Shown here in pieces: positions 8,976 through 18,564 of a stretch of 64,000 bases of DNA. The DNA lies in contig JAYQIQ010000001.1 of the NCBI GenBank assembly GCA_038141705.1, positions 124,001 to 188,000 of the forward strand, written 5' to 3'. Both the position numbers and the translations under genes were made by a program. How positions within the stretch are numbered: position 1 is the first letter of the stretch; every line of letters begins with the position of its first letter. Source of the DNA: Eutrophomonas brisbanensis (GTDB taxonomy: Bacteria; Pseudomonadota; Gammaproteobacteria; Burkholderiales; Eutrophovitaceae). The notes below the pieces were generated by a model. It saw nothing but the letters and a program-made list of their open reading frames with translations, was not told the origin of the DNA and ran no database searches.

Positions 8976-10541
8976 TTGCGCCTAAGAATAGGCGCTCGCT
9001 CGAAGAACGTCCAAATGGCAGCGGCGACACATTCAGAAGAAGAGGTAGTCCCATCTCGCCGTTGGCTTGTGCTCCTTATCGTCCAAATAGTTACCTTGCT
9101 ATTCGGGATGGCCATAACCGCCTCGACTATCGTGTTGCCACATATCCGAGGGGCGCTATCCATCAACCATGATCAGGCAGCATGGACGGTTACGTTATTT
9201 CTCGTGGGCGCAGCAGTTGGAACTCCCATTACCGGTTGGCTAGCGGGGAAGCTTGGTTGGCGCAGACTGATGGTGACAACGCTGATCGGCTTTACCCTCT
9301 CTTCAATCGCTTGTGGTTTAGCCGGGAACTTAGGTGTACTTCTCGTAGCAAGAACCCTCCAAGGACTATTCGGCGCACCGCTAACACCGTTAGGCCAAGG
9401 TATGTTACTCGCAACTTTTCCAAAGCGAATGCACGCCTTGGTTTTGATGTTATGGGGTGTGGGTGGGGTGATGGGACCGGTGCTCGGCCCTATTCTCGGT
9501 GGAGTTGTTGGGGAGGCCCTGGGTTGGAGGTGGACCTTTTTATTTCTCGCACCGGTCGGATTTCTCGCCACGTTACTAGCACTTGTCGCCCTGGGAGATC
9601 AACAAAAAGGATCCTCAGGAAAACTCGGATTAATGGGATTTATTAGTCTTGCAACCGCAATGGGGGCACTTCAGTTAATGTTAGATCGCGGGCACAGACT
9701 GGATTGGTTCGAGTCGTTTGAAATCACGACTGAGCTTATATTGGCGCTCTTTGCCGCAGGATTATTCATACTACATACAGCGTGGTCCAAGAATCCCTTT
9801 ATGCAAAAGGAATTGTTTTCCAATTGGAATTTTATGTTTGGGCTACTTGTGATGCTAATTATGGGGGCGTTGAGCTATACACCGATCGCGCTTTTCCCAA
9901 CATTATTGCAAGATCTACGAGAATATCCGGATGCTACGGTAGGTTTTATTCTATCTTCTAGGGGACTTGGAAATTTTGGCAGCTTCCTAATCGTCGTTCA
10001 ATTCACAAAATATCATCCGCGACTGGCTCTTACCGTAGGAATATTACTGCAGGTGTGGGCCGGTTGGGCAATGTCTCGGCTGAATATAAATATGACTGAA
10101 TGGGACATCATCTGGACAAACTTTGTACAAGGGTTTGGTTTTGGACTCGCCTACACCCCTATGACAGTCCTTGCATTTGCGACACTTCCAAATAAATTAG
10201 TAGTCCAAGGCGCATCCATGTTTAATCTCATGAGAAATTTTGGGAGCAGTCTTTTTATTTCGATCAGTATTTTGGTTTTACTAAGAACGACCGCAGCTAA
10301 TTACGCTGGTCTCAGTCAGCTTGTTTCACCTCTTAACGAAAAGATCACCAACTCACCAATCTCCGGTACTTGGGGATTAGAGAGCTTAGAGAGCCTCACA
10401 AGACTGACCACTGAGATTGAACATCAGGCGCTCATTGGTGGTTACCTAAATGCGTTCGACCTATTCACCTGGGTTGCACTAGCATCAGTGCCCCTTGCTT
10501 GGGTATTTAAATCTAAGTCGACTGGGACACTAAAAACCTGA
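8976..10541 (+). CDS. DHA2-family MFS drug/solute efflux transporter (EmrB/QacA type)
   Basis: The protein (up to 521 residues) has about 14 hydrophobic segments, the number expected for the DHA2 subgroup. The family motif region GWLAGKLGWRR lies between segments 2 and 3, and motif C-like glycines appear in VGGVMGPVLGPILGG. Members export drugs and other amphipathic compounds with protons. The listed start is a TTG at 8976 preceded by a GGGAAAAGG stretch; an ATG at 9015 (MAAATHSEEE) is an alternative. No HlyD/EmrA partner or outer membrane factor lies beside it. The substrate is unknown. Confidence 0.88.
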   Translation: MRLRIGARSKNVQMAAATHSEEEVVPSRRWLVLLIVQIVTLLFGMAITASTIVLPHIRGALSINHDQAAWTVTLFLVGAAVGTPITGWLAGKLGWRRLMVTTLIGFTLSSIACGLAGNLGVLLVARTLQGLFGAPLTPLGQGMLLATFPKRMHALVLMLWGVGGVMGPVLGPILGGVVGEALGWRWTFLFLAPVGFLATLLALVALGDQQKGSSGKLGLMGFISLATAMGALQLMLDRGHRLDWFESFEITTELILALFAAGLFILHTAWSKNPFMQKELFSNWNFMFGLLVMLIMGALSYTPIALFPTLLQDLREYPDATVGFILSSRGLGNFGSFLIVVQFTKYHPRLALTVGILLQVWAGWAMSRLNINMTEWDIIWTNFVQGFGFGLAYTPMTVLAFATLPNKLVVQGASMFNLMRNFGSSLFISISILVLLRTTAANYAGLSQLVSPLNEKITNSPISGTWGLESLESLTRLTTEIEHQALIGGYLNAFDLFTWVALASVPLAWVFKSKSTGTLKT

Positions 10542-10546
10542 TTAAG

Positions 10547-11395
10547 CTACGGCTCCAAGAATAGCGCAGGATCAACCGATTCCCCACCGAGGATGACGCC
10601 AAAATGTAGATGTGGGCCAGTAACCCGTCCGGTTGCACCGACTAACCCGATCATATCCCCAGCTCTCACCGCTTGACCGACCGTTACATCAATCGCTTTG
10701 AGATGCGCGTAGAGCGTGAGGAACCCCTGACCATGATCTACGGTGACCATATTCCCAGAGAAAAAGTAATCCCCGACATCAATCACAATTCCATCTCCCG
10801 CTGAGATCACCGGCTCTCCAGACGGAGCCGCAATATCCATACCCCGATGCGGCGATCGAGGTTGTCCATTAAAAAATCTGCGAAACCCAAACGAGGAACT
10901 CATCTGCCCATCACAAGGCATCTTCAATCGGAAAGTATTTATATTTCTATCGCTGATTGTTTTCTTCAACTTGGCGATGTGCGCGCTTTCCCTGTTGTTT
11001 CTCTCCAAATTTTCCGAAGAGAGATCAACATGTTTTTTTGCGACCTTTAACTGCTGCTCGCCATATGGAAAAGAACCAATTGGAATAGTCAGGTTAAGCG
11101 GCTCCTTACCGCCATCATCGATATTCAAAATCATCTCGGAACCTGCAGTTTGTGACAGAGAAATTCCAAGAATGGCAAACCAACGCCCTTGGTCCTTTAC
11201 AACTGAAACTGGGTTTCCAGCATAAAGAACAACTGGCTTAACTTCCCCTACCCCGAGATCTACAACAGCAACACCCCCAGGAGCCAATCGCTCTTTTGGT
11301 AACTCAACTGAGAACACCTTGGGGACTGTCATCAAACATAACACCGCCCAAACGAATGAACATAAAACTTTGGCCCGTAAGCTCGAGTACCGCAA
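10547..11395 (-). CDS. Secreted M23 family (LytM-type) peptidase
   Basis: This 282-residue protein has an N-terminal signal sequence (about residues 1-29), a beta-rich middle part, a short helical stretch, and a C-terminal M23 peptidase domain. The zinc ligands are visible in HRGMDIA and GPHLHFG, and YAHL is present. Such enzymes cut peptidoglycan cross-links or, when degenerate, activate amidases; the motif here looks catalytically complete. It follows the small membrane protein by four bases and is the last gene of the long minus-strand run, converging on the transporter at 10541. Confidence 0.92.
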   Translation of the reverse strand: MRYSSLRAKVLCSFVWAVLCLMTVPKVFSVELPKERLAPGGVAVVDLGVGEVKPVVLYAGNPVSVVKDQGRWFAILGISLSQTAGSEMILNIDDGGKEPLNLTIPIGSFPYGEQQLKVAKKHVDLSSENLERNNRESAHIAKLKKTISDRNINTFRLKMPCDGQMSSSFGFRRFFNGQPRSPHRGMDIAAPSGEPVISAGDGIVIDVGDYFFSGNMVTVDHGQGFLTLYAHLKAIDVTVGQAVRAGDMIGLVGATGRVTGPHLHFGVILGGESVDPALFLEP

Positions 11396-11399
11396 AAGT

Positions 11400-11735
11400 T
11401 TATCGTTTCCTCAGTTTTAAAATTAAAAACACGTTAAGAATTGATACAAAAAGCGCAAAGATAAAATGAAACCGCGCCCAAAACACCGTCGATCCGATAA
11501 TCGAATTGATCACCTCGGTTTGATCATTGATATGACTAAAAAGAAGTGACGCTACTGCTCGCAAACCCTCAAGATCTCCGGTCTTTGATATGGCATCCTC
11601 CACCACGGGAGGTGGAGAGCGAAGCGACTCCATATTCGGGAAAACCGAAAAATCGAGATACATAATTCCAGCTAGGAAAGACAGGTAAAGCAGTAATGCA
11701 ACAACATTAACCCCTAAGAAAATTTTATATTGCAT
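11400..11735 (-). CDS. Small membrane protein of unknown function
   Basis: I do not recognise this 111-residue protein. It has two predicted membrane segments, one at about residues 7-28 and one near the C-terminus (HFIFALFVSILNVFLILKL), with a polar loop of some 55 residues that contains a PPP motif. The short basic tail LKLRKR suggests a cytoplasmic C-terminus. It sits between prpE and the M23 peptidase with gaps of 15 and 4 bases, so it is probably cotranscribed and may act in the envelope with the peptidase. Confidence 0.7.
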   Translation of the reverse strand: MQYKIFLGVNVVALLLYLSFLAGIMYLDFSVFPNMESLRSPPPVVEDAISKTGDLEGLRAVASLLFSHINDQTEVINSIIGSTVFWARFHFIFALFVSILNVFLILKLRKR

Positions 11736-11750
11736 CTTCCCGACTCTGCG

Positions 11751-13648
11751 CTAACCCGAGACTGCATTTTTAATCTGATCGATTGCCGCCGGATCCTCCA
11801 AGGTCGTCAAATCCCCGGGAGATTTGCCCTCCGCTATCGCTTGAATACTTCGCCTCAAAAGTTTCCCAGAACGAGTCTTCGGTAACATGGAAACGAAGTG
11901 CACATTGCGAGGCCGAGCAATCGCCCCGAGACTGTCATCGACTTTTTTCATAATCTCCTTGGCTTGGATGCCCGCCTGATCTTGCTTCTCAACCAACGAC
12001 ATATCTTTTGGAACAACAAAAGCTAGAGGCATCTGCCCTTTTAACGCATCTGCGACGCCAACCACAGCGACCTCTGCAACATTGCTGTGCATCTGTATCG
12101 CCTCCTCGATCTCCCGCGTTCCCAAGCGATGGCCTGCGGTGTTAATCACATCGTCAGTACGCCCCAAAATAAAATGGTAACCGTCTTCATCGCGAATACC
12201 CCAGTCAAAAGTTGAGTAGACCAGTTTGCTTTTGAATGTTGAAAAATACGTATTCACGAATCGCTCATCATCTCCCCACACGGTAGTCATACAGCCCGGT
12301 GGCAAAGGCGGCACAATTGATACCAACCCCTTCTCGTTCGCATCACATTCTGATGCGTCATCTTCTCTCAATACTTTGAGCTCATATCCATAAGCCGGAA
12401 ACGATGGGCTTCCAAACTTTATTGGGGTTTTCTCAATACCAGGCATCGACGTCAGAATTGGCCACCCTGTTTCTGTCTGCCAAAAATGATCAATCACCGG
12501 TTTATTGATTGCAGATGAAATCCAAGAGTGCGTTGGTTCATCCAACGGCTCTCCCGCCAAGAAAAGATGCTTCAATGAAGAAATATCATATTGACTCAAA
12601 TATTTTGGATCCTGCTTCTTTAAAACACGAATCGCCGTTGGCGATGAGAACATCACGCGAACGTTATATTTTTCAACCAATTTCCACCAGATACCTGCGT
12701 CTGGAGTCGTAGGCAACCCTTCGTATAGGATCGTGGTCATTCCCATGATCAATGGAGCGTAAACAATGTATGAATGCCCCACTACCCATCCGATATCGGA
12801 CGTCGTAAAAATCGCCTCTCCCGCAGCACCATCGTAGATATGTTTAATTGAGGAGGCGAGCGCAACTGCATATCCACCCGTATCACGCTGAACCCCTTTT
12901 GGCTTTCCCGTGGTGCCAGACGTGTAGAGGATATAGCTAGGCTCACTAGATTCAACCCAAGTGACATCCACTGAGCTCCCTTCAAATGTCTCTGCTAGCG
13001 CGTGGTAATCAAAATCCCGTCCCTCAACCATACTCATTCCTTCGACGAGACCTCGATTAACCAAAATTACCGTTTCGGGCGGAGAAGAAGCTAATGAAAT
13101 TGCATCATCGACTAACCCCTTGTAAGGAATCACCCTACCGCCTCGTAATCCCGCGTCAGCGGTAACCATGACTTTCGGCGCACAATCGTCGATTCGTTGC
13201 GCAAGGCTGGCAGATGCAAATCCCCCAAAAACAACTGAGTGAATAGCACCAAGTCGAACCGTTGCAAGCATGGCAAAGATCGCCTCCGGGATCATTGGCA
13301 TATAAATCAAAACTCGATCCCCTCTACCAACGCCTTTTGCGCGTAACACTGCCGCAAATTTATTTACTTCTCTGGATAAATCAGAGTAGGAGATCGAGTA
13401 TTCTGTATTCGTCTCAGTTGAAACATAGACAATTGCAGCTTGATCACCTCTCTCTTCTAGGTGACGGTCGATTGCGTTAAAACAAAGATTCGTTTCTCCA
13501 TTTACAAACCATTTTGCGAAGGGTGGCTTGCTATAGTCGAGGACTGCATCAAATTTTTTGTTCCAGTGGATTAGATTAGCTTCACTCGTCCAAAAAGCGT
13601 CACGCTTCTCGATTGAGTCACTGTGAATTTGTTGAATTTTTTCGACAT
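11751..13648 (-). CDS. prpE: Propionate--CoA ligase, PrpE type (frameshifted at the 5' end near 13640)
   Basis: The protein is an AMP-forming acyl-CoA synthetase. Visible motifs are the AMP-binding loop YTSGTTGKPKG, TDIGWVVGHSY, and the C-terminal lysine motif PKTRSGKLLRR. PrpE-like features and the neighbouring acuI and prp genes favour propionate over acetate. The ATG at 13648 opens MSKK, but the six-base T run at 13637-13642 (A6 on the coding strand) is one base short. With A7 the reading becomes MSKKIQQIHSDSIEKRDAFW and joins the conserved N-terminus FDAVLDYSKPPFAKWFVNGE. The repaired length is about 632 residues, normal for the family. Confidence 0.9.
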
Positions 13649-13676
13649 TACTTCCCCCGAAGTAAAAATTTAATGA

Positions 13677-14666
13677 CTAAGCAACCTTGACCACAACCCT
13701 TCCTCGCATCGCTGACTGCATAAGCTTAGGGAATACAGAAGGCAACTCATCAAATTCAACCGTTTGAACAATGTCACTTAAATGAGCAGGCTTCATATCA
13801 GAACCTAGTCGCTCCCACACTTTTCTTCGAACAAGGGATTTTGCGTTAACCGAGTCAATCCCCAAGAGACTCACTCCTCGAAGGATGAACGGCATAACCG
13901 TCGTATTAAACTTGAAACTCGACGCGAGCCCAATCGATGCAATGGCACCACCGACCTTCATACCACTCGCGATCCAAGAGAGGATATCGCCACCTAAATT
14001 ATCGACAGCACCTGCCCAGGTCTCTCTCGCAAGGGGTTTAATTTTTTCCAAATCGATCGAATCACGCAGAAGAATTTCACTAGCACCAAGATTTTTTAAA
14101 TAGTCCTCCTGGTCACTCTTTCCAGTCATCGCAGTAACCGAGTAACCAAGCCCCGAGAGAATATCAACTGCAATACCACCCACACCACCAGTCGTGCCAT
14201 TCACGACAACCGGACCAGCGGACGGCGCTAACCCATCATGCTCCATACGCTCGACCGCAAGACCCGCTGTGAAACCAGCAGTCCCAAGCGCCATCGATGA
14301 GAACAAGTCTAAGCCTTTGGGCATGGGAACCACCCATTCCGCCGGGATACGTGCATACTCAGCATAACCACCATGGTGCGCCACTCCGATATCGTAACTC
14401 GTGGCAATCACTTCATCACCGACAGCAAATTCGCTCGATGAAGATTCAACGACTGTTCCAGAGAGATCAATGCCGCCAATACAAGGAAACCTTCTGATAA
14501 TTTTCCCGGCACCAGTTGCAGCCAATGCGTCCTTAAAATTGACCGAGGAATAGGCAGTTTTGATTACTACCTCACCTGAATCAAGGTCAGTCAGGTTCAT
14601 TTGTTTGAAACCACTTACGACCTTCCCGTCACTTTCTTCAATTAAAAACGCATTAAATTTGTCCAT
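13677..14666 (-). CDS. acuI: Acryloyl-CoA reductase AcuI/YhdH-type oxidoreductase
   Basis: This 329-residue medium-chain dehydrogenase/reductase has the substrate-domain segment SSVNFKDALAATG, the family signature FPCIGGIDLSGTV, and a Rossmann stretch NGTTGGVGGIAVDIL for NADPH. It matches the YhdH/AcuI group, which reduces toxic acryloyl-CoA to propionyl-CoA. The next gene, prpE, makes propionyl-CoA from propionate, and the methylcitrate genes prpBCD lie 15 kb away. The context therefore supports a role in acrylate or propionate metabolism. A more general quinone-reductase-like activity cannot be excluded from sequence alone. Confidence 0.9.
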   Translation of the reverse strand: MDKFNAFLIEESDGKVVSGFKQMNLTDLDSGEVVIKTAYSSVNFKDALAATGAGKIIRRFPCIGGIDLSGTVVESSSSEFAVGDEVIATSYDIGVAHHGGYAEYARIPAEWVVPMPKGLDLFSSMALGTAGFTAGLAVERMEHDGLAPSAGPVVVNGTTGGVGGIAVDILSGLGYSVTAMTGKSDQEDYLKNLGASEILLRDSIDLEKIKPLARETWAGAVDNLGGDILSWIASGMKVGGAIASIGLASSFKFNTTVMPFILRGVSLLGIDSVNAKSLVRRKVWERLGSDMKPAHLSDIVQTVEFDELPSVFPKLMQSAMRGRVVVKVA

Positions 14667-14716
14667 TGCCCTCTCCTAAAAATTTTGCTCAATACCGACT
14701 ATGTTTCCCAAGATAC

Positions 14717-15799
14717 TCAAGGAGTATGCGGTTCCGACAAGTATCTCCTCGACTGCATCTCAATTAGACGCGATTCCGTTCTCTCCTTCTCTGGCCCTCC
14801 CAGGGAATCCGCAAAAATATCAGGTATTGCATCATGAGATGAGAGAACCAATTTTACACGTCGATCATAAAATTCATCCACAAGCCATGTGAATCGCCGC
14901 CGTTCATTGTCATTGTGGCTTGCAAAAAATGGGATTTTACTAATCAACACCGTTTGAAACTCTTTTGATAGTTCGATGTAGTCATCTTTGCCTCTAGGGC
15001 CCTCACAGATGCCACGAAACGTGAACCAAATCAAATCCTCTGACATTGCTTCATAAGGAATACTACGATCATTAAGACAAATGACACCGGGCTCACCGAT
15101 CGTCGGGGACAAGGTTTTCATCAACGCACGCATCTCGCCGTCAGTCCTTTCATCATCCCCCAGGAAAAAGACTCCTGATTTTTCAAGTGACGCTAATCGA
15201 TAATCATTTCCGCCATCGAGATTAACGACATCCATCCTATTTTTTATAAGCTCAATCGTTGGTAAAAATTGAACTCTTTGCAACCCATGTTCGTACAGGC
15301 GATCAGGCTCCCAATTTGCGGTCGTGACAATCGTGACATTTTGTTCGAATAACGCGTCAAGCAAATTGCGCATAATCATCGCATCTCCAATATCAGAGAT
15401 GTGAAACTCATCTAGACAAAGCAACCTAACATCTCGAGCAAACTCTCGGCCAATGACGCGAAGTGGGCTTTCTGTTCCCTGCAGCTCTTTTAAACGATGA
15501 TGCACCTCCTGCATGAACCGATGAAAATGCACTCTTCGCTTTTTAGAGATCTCAACGCTTTCAAAGAACAAATCCATCAAGAAGGTTTTTCCACGACCCA
15601 CTCCACCCCAAATGTACATACCTTTGGGCGAATAGGTCTTCCCAAAAAACCTTTGAATAAACGACTTCTCCTTGGAGTCTTCAACGAGATGGTTATTTAA
15701 ATCTTGAAGTTTCTCTACGGTAACGCGCTGGGCTCCATCAAGCACATATTCAAGGTGATTCGATCGCGCTTCGACAAAGCTAACAATTGACTGAGTCAA
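14717..15799 (-). CDS. zapE: Cell division protein ZapE (AFG1-family ATPase)
   Basis: This 360-residue protein has the Walker A GGVGRGKT (about 65-72), the Walker B region LLCLDEFHISDIGDA and the arginine-containing segments of the AFG1 family. In Escherichia coli ZapE acts at the division ring, and the mitochondrial relative AFG1 helps handle respiratory complexes. In Burkholderiales the gene commonly follows lpdA of the 2-oxoglutarate dehydrogenase operon, as here. The link to the TCA operon is positional; a role in turnover of respiratory proteins is inference. Confidence 0.95.
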   Translation of the reverse strand: MTQSIVSFVEARSNHLEYVLDGAQRVTVEKLQDLNNHLVEDSKEKSFIQRFFGKTYSPKGMYIWGGVGRGKTFLMDLFFESVEISKKRRVHFHRFMQEVHHRLKELQGTESPLRVIGREFARDVRLLCLDEFHISDIGDAMIMRNLLDALFEQNVTIVTTANWEPDRLYEHGLQRVQFLPTIELIKNRMDVVNLDGGNDYRLASLEKSGVFFLGDDERTDGEMRALMKTLSPTIGEPGVICLNDRSIPYEAMSEDLIWFTFRGICEGPRGKDDYIELSKEFQTVLISKIPFFASHNDNERRRFTWLVDEFYDRRVKLVLSSHDAIPDIFADSLGGPEKERTESRLIEMQSRRYLSEPHTP

Positions 15800-15881
15800 C
15801 GGGGTTCTCCAACTGCATCATTCATTTCAAAGAAACACCACTACCCCTAAACACGTACGCTCAGAGGCCCGAATGTTTGCC

Positions 15882-17309
15882 TCACAAACTCAGATATCGC
15901 CCATCAACGCCGAGAGCCGCTTCATGCATCGCTTCAGATAACGATGGATGAGCGTGAACAATTCTTGCAATATCTTCGGACGTTGCGCCAAATTCAATCG
16001 CCACGACGGCCTCAGAGATTAATTCAGAGGCGTACGGCCCAATAACATGTACCCCTAAAATTTGATCCGTTTCCGCGTGAGCGATCATTTTTACAAATCC
16101 GTGCGTATCTCCAATCGCCTTCGCCCTGCCGCTCGCAATGAAGGGAAATTGACCAATTCGGAAAGGAACCCCTTCCGCTTTTAGCTCCTGTTCCGTTCGG
16201 CCCACCCACGCGATTTCTGGTGATGTGTAAATAACCCATGGAATCGTATCCAGATTTACATGCCCTGCCTGTCCCGCTATTTCCTCGGCAACTGCGACCC
16301 CCTCTTCGGAGGACTTATGAGCCAACATCGGCCCACGCACGACGTCACCGATCGCGTAAATATTTTTGACTCCAGTTGCATTGTGCTCATCCACAACAAT
16401 ATATCCGCTGTCATCAACCGTGATGCCCACTTTATTGAGCCCCAATCCATCGGTATTTGGCACGCGACCAACCGCGACAACAACACGATCACATTCAATC
16501 GTGGTTTCACTTTGGCCATCGTCATAGACCACACTGATATTATTTTTCTTGGGGTCTAGTTTTTTCAGCGTACAGCCCAGTTTGATTTCAAGACCGACAA
16601 CTTTGGTGAACACACGGAACGCCTCTTTGGAAATCGCCTGATCCGCAAGAGATAGAAATCCTGGCATAGACTCAATCACCGTAACCTTCGCTCCTAGCCT
16701 TCGCCAAACACTACCCATTTCCAAGCCAATCACACCGGCACCAACAACTACAAGATGTTTTGGAACCGTATCAAACGCTAATGCTCCGACATTGTCACAA
16801 ATTAATTTATTATCGATTTTTGCTTGCGGTAACTCCCTCGGTTTTGAACCAGTTGCCACAATTACATGTTTGGCGTCTAAAAGCGTCTCGCCCTTTTTCC
16901 CAACAACTTTAAGCGTGGTTAAATCTCCCGTAGATACAAATTCAGCACGCCCAAACTCGCTATCTACCTTGTTCTTCTTGAATAGCAAAGAAATACCATT
17001 CGTAAACTGCTTAACGATTGTATTTTTCCGACCAAGCATCTTGGCAACATCGAATGAAACTTCTTTTGCCTCGATCCCATGATCTTTAAACTTATGCATC
17101 ACTTTTTCGTAGTTCTCGGAAGACTCTAGGAGCGCCTTCGAGGGTATACATCCCACATTCAGACAAGTACCACCAAGACTTGGTTTGCCATCCTCACCAG
17201 AAAAATCGTCAATACAAACGGTGCTTAACCCAAGTTGAGCAGCTCTAATAGCGGCCACGTATCCGCCAGGGCCCGCACCGATTACCGCTACATCGTACTG
17301 TTTATTCAT
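15882..17309 (-). CDS. lpdA: Dihydrolipoyl dehydrogenase (E3)
   Basis: This 475-residue flavoprotein has the FAD motif GAGPGGYVAA (about 11-20), the redox disulfide GGTCLNVGCIPSK (Cys49 and Cys54), an NAD-binding GAGVIGLEMG, and the C-terminal HAHPSLSEAMHEA with the catalytic His-Glu pair. It reoxidises the lipoyl groups of 2-oxoglutarate dehydrogenase. It lies 25 bases behind sucB on the same strand, so it is the E3 of this complex and may also serve other 2-oxoacid dehydrogenases. Full length, unbroken. Confidence 0.97.
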   Translation of the reverse strand: MNKQYDVAVIGAGPGGYVAAIRAAQLGLSTVCIDDFSGEDGKPSLGGTCLNVGCIPSKALLESSENYEKVMHKFKDHGIEAKEVSFDVAKMLGRKNTIVKQFTNGISLLFKKNKVDSEFGRAEFVSTGDLTTLKVVGKKGETLLDAKHVIVATGSKPRELPQAKIDNKLICDNVGALAFDTVPKHLVVVGAGVIGLEMGSVWRRLGAKVTVIESMPGFLSLADQAISKEAFRVFTKVVGLEIKLGCTLKKLDPKKNNISVVYDDGQSETTIECDRVVVAVGRVPNTDGLGLNKVGITVDDSGYIVVDEHNATGVKNIYAIGDVVRGPMLAHKSSEEGVAVAEEIAGQAGHVNLDTIPWVIYTSPEIAWVGRTEQELKAEGVPFRIGQFPFIASGRAKAIGDTHGFVKMIAHAETDQILGVHVIGPYASELISEAVVAIEFGATSEDIARIVHAHPSLSEAMHEAALGVDGRYLSL

Positions 17310-17334
17310 GCGAAAACTTTTGCTTCGTTAAAGA

Positions 17335-18533
17335 CTAAAGATCTAGTAGCAACCTTGAAGGATCCTCGACCGCATCCTTGATCGCCACTAAGAACAAGAC
17401 TGCCTCTCTCCCATCGATAATTCGATGGTCATAAGAAAGAGCGAGATAATTCATAGGTCGAATGACGATCTCACCATTTTCAACCACTGGCCTTTCCTTC
17501 GTGGCGTGGATTCCAAGAATCGCAGATTGCGGTGGGTTAATAATTGGAGTCGAGAGCATCGATCCAAATACACCTCCGTTAGAAATAGAGAAAGTCCCAC
17601 CCGATAATTCCTCTATGGAAAGACGCCCCTCTTGAGCACGCTGCCCAAAATCCCCAATCTGTTTTTCCACATCAGAAAAACTCATTTGATCTGCGTTACG
17701 AATGATTGGAACCACAAGTCCTCGAGGACTTCCGACCGCCATCCCAATATCGAAATACCCATGGTAGACAATATCATCGCCATCGACTGATGCATTCACA
17801 ATCGGAAATTTCTTGAGCCCTGCGACTACCGCTTTTACGAAAAAGGACATGAACCCAAGCTTCACTCCATGCTCTTTTTCAAACTGAGACTTATATCGAT
17901 TTCTGATATTGATAACCGGTTGCATGTTTACTTCGTTAAAAGTCGTCAGAATCGCCGCACTTGCTTGCGATTGGAGAAGTCGCTCAGCCACACGCTTACG
18001 TAGCCGGGACATCGGCACGCGCTGACTGACCCTTCCATCCTCACTCGCAGTGGAGAAATTGACGACATTATTCGTCTGCGCTGCGGCCGGAACGTCTTTT
18101 TTCTGAACGGCCGCTTGAATATCCGATTTCGTCACTCTCCCCCGCGGCCTGTTCCCTGAATAGAGGAAATCTGTAAACCGTTCTCAGCTGCCATTTTTCG
18201 GGCTGCGGGCATTGCGACTACAGCAGCAGCCGAATTTTTTTCGTCTACAACCTCTGATGAAGAAACGCTTGACTCAGCCTCGTCCGCCACCTCAACTGAC
18301 GTATCAATTCGGGCGATGACCTCATTCGCAGCGACAGATACTCCATCTTGCTTCACGATCTCTTTGAGAACTCCAGACTCCGGAGATGGAAGTTCCAGTA
18401 CAACTTTGTCCGTTTCTATATCGATAAGATTTTCATCGCGCTTCACATAGTCACCCGCCTTCTTATGCCAAGTAAGTAACGTTGCCTCTGCAACGGACTC
18501 GGATAAAGCTGGAACTTTGACTTCAATAAGCAT
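17335..18533 (-). CDS. sucB: Dihydrolipoyl succinyltransferase, E2 of 2-oxoglutarate dehydrogenase (frameshifted near 18140)
   Basis: The N-terminal part has a lipoyl domain with the modified lysine in DIETDKVVLE, an Ala/Ser/Val linker and a peripheral subunit-binding domain (PAARKMAAENGL). The C-terminal part is the acyltransferase domain with the catalytic YDHRIIDGREAV. The frame breaks at GTGRGG: the C5 run at 18139-18143 is one base short. With one base added it reads GTGRGGRVTKSDIQAAV, exactly what the family needs. The repaired protein has about 399 residues. It stands between sucA and lpdA. Loss of this enzyme would cut the TCA cycle, so a sequence error is the likely cause. Confidence 0.95.
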
Positions 18534-18564
18534 GATTGCTCCCGATTAATAACAAATGTTTGAC

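Noticed and set aside
11751..13648. Acetyl-CoA synthetase for the AMP-forming ligase
   Set aside because: The repaired N-terminus and the neighbouring acuI favour the propionate-specific PrpE group, although acetate use is not excluded.
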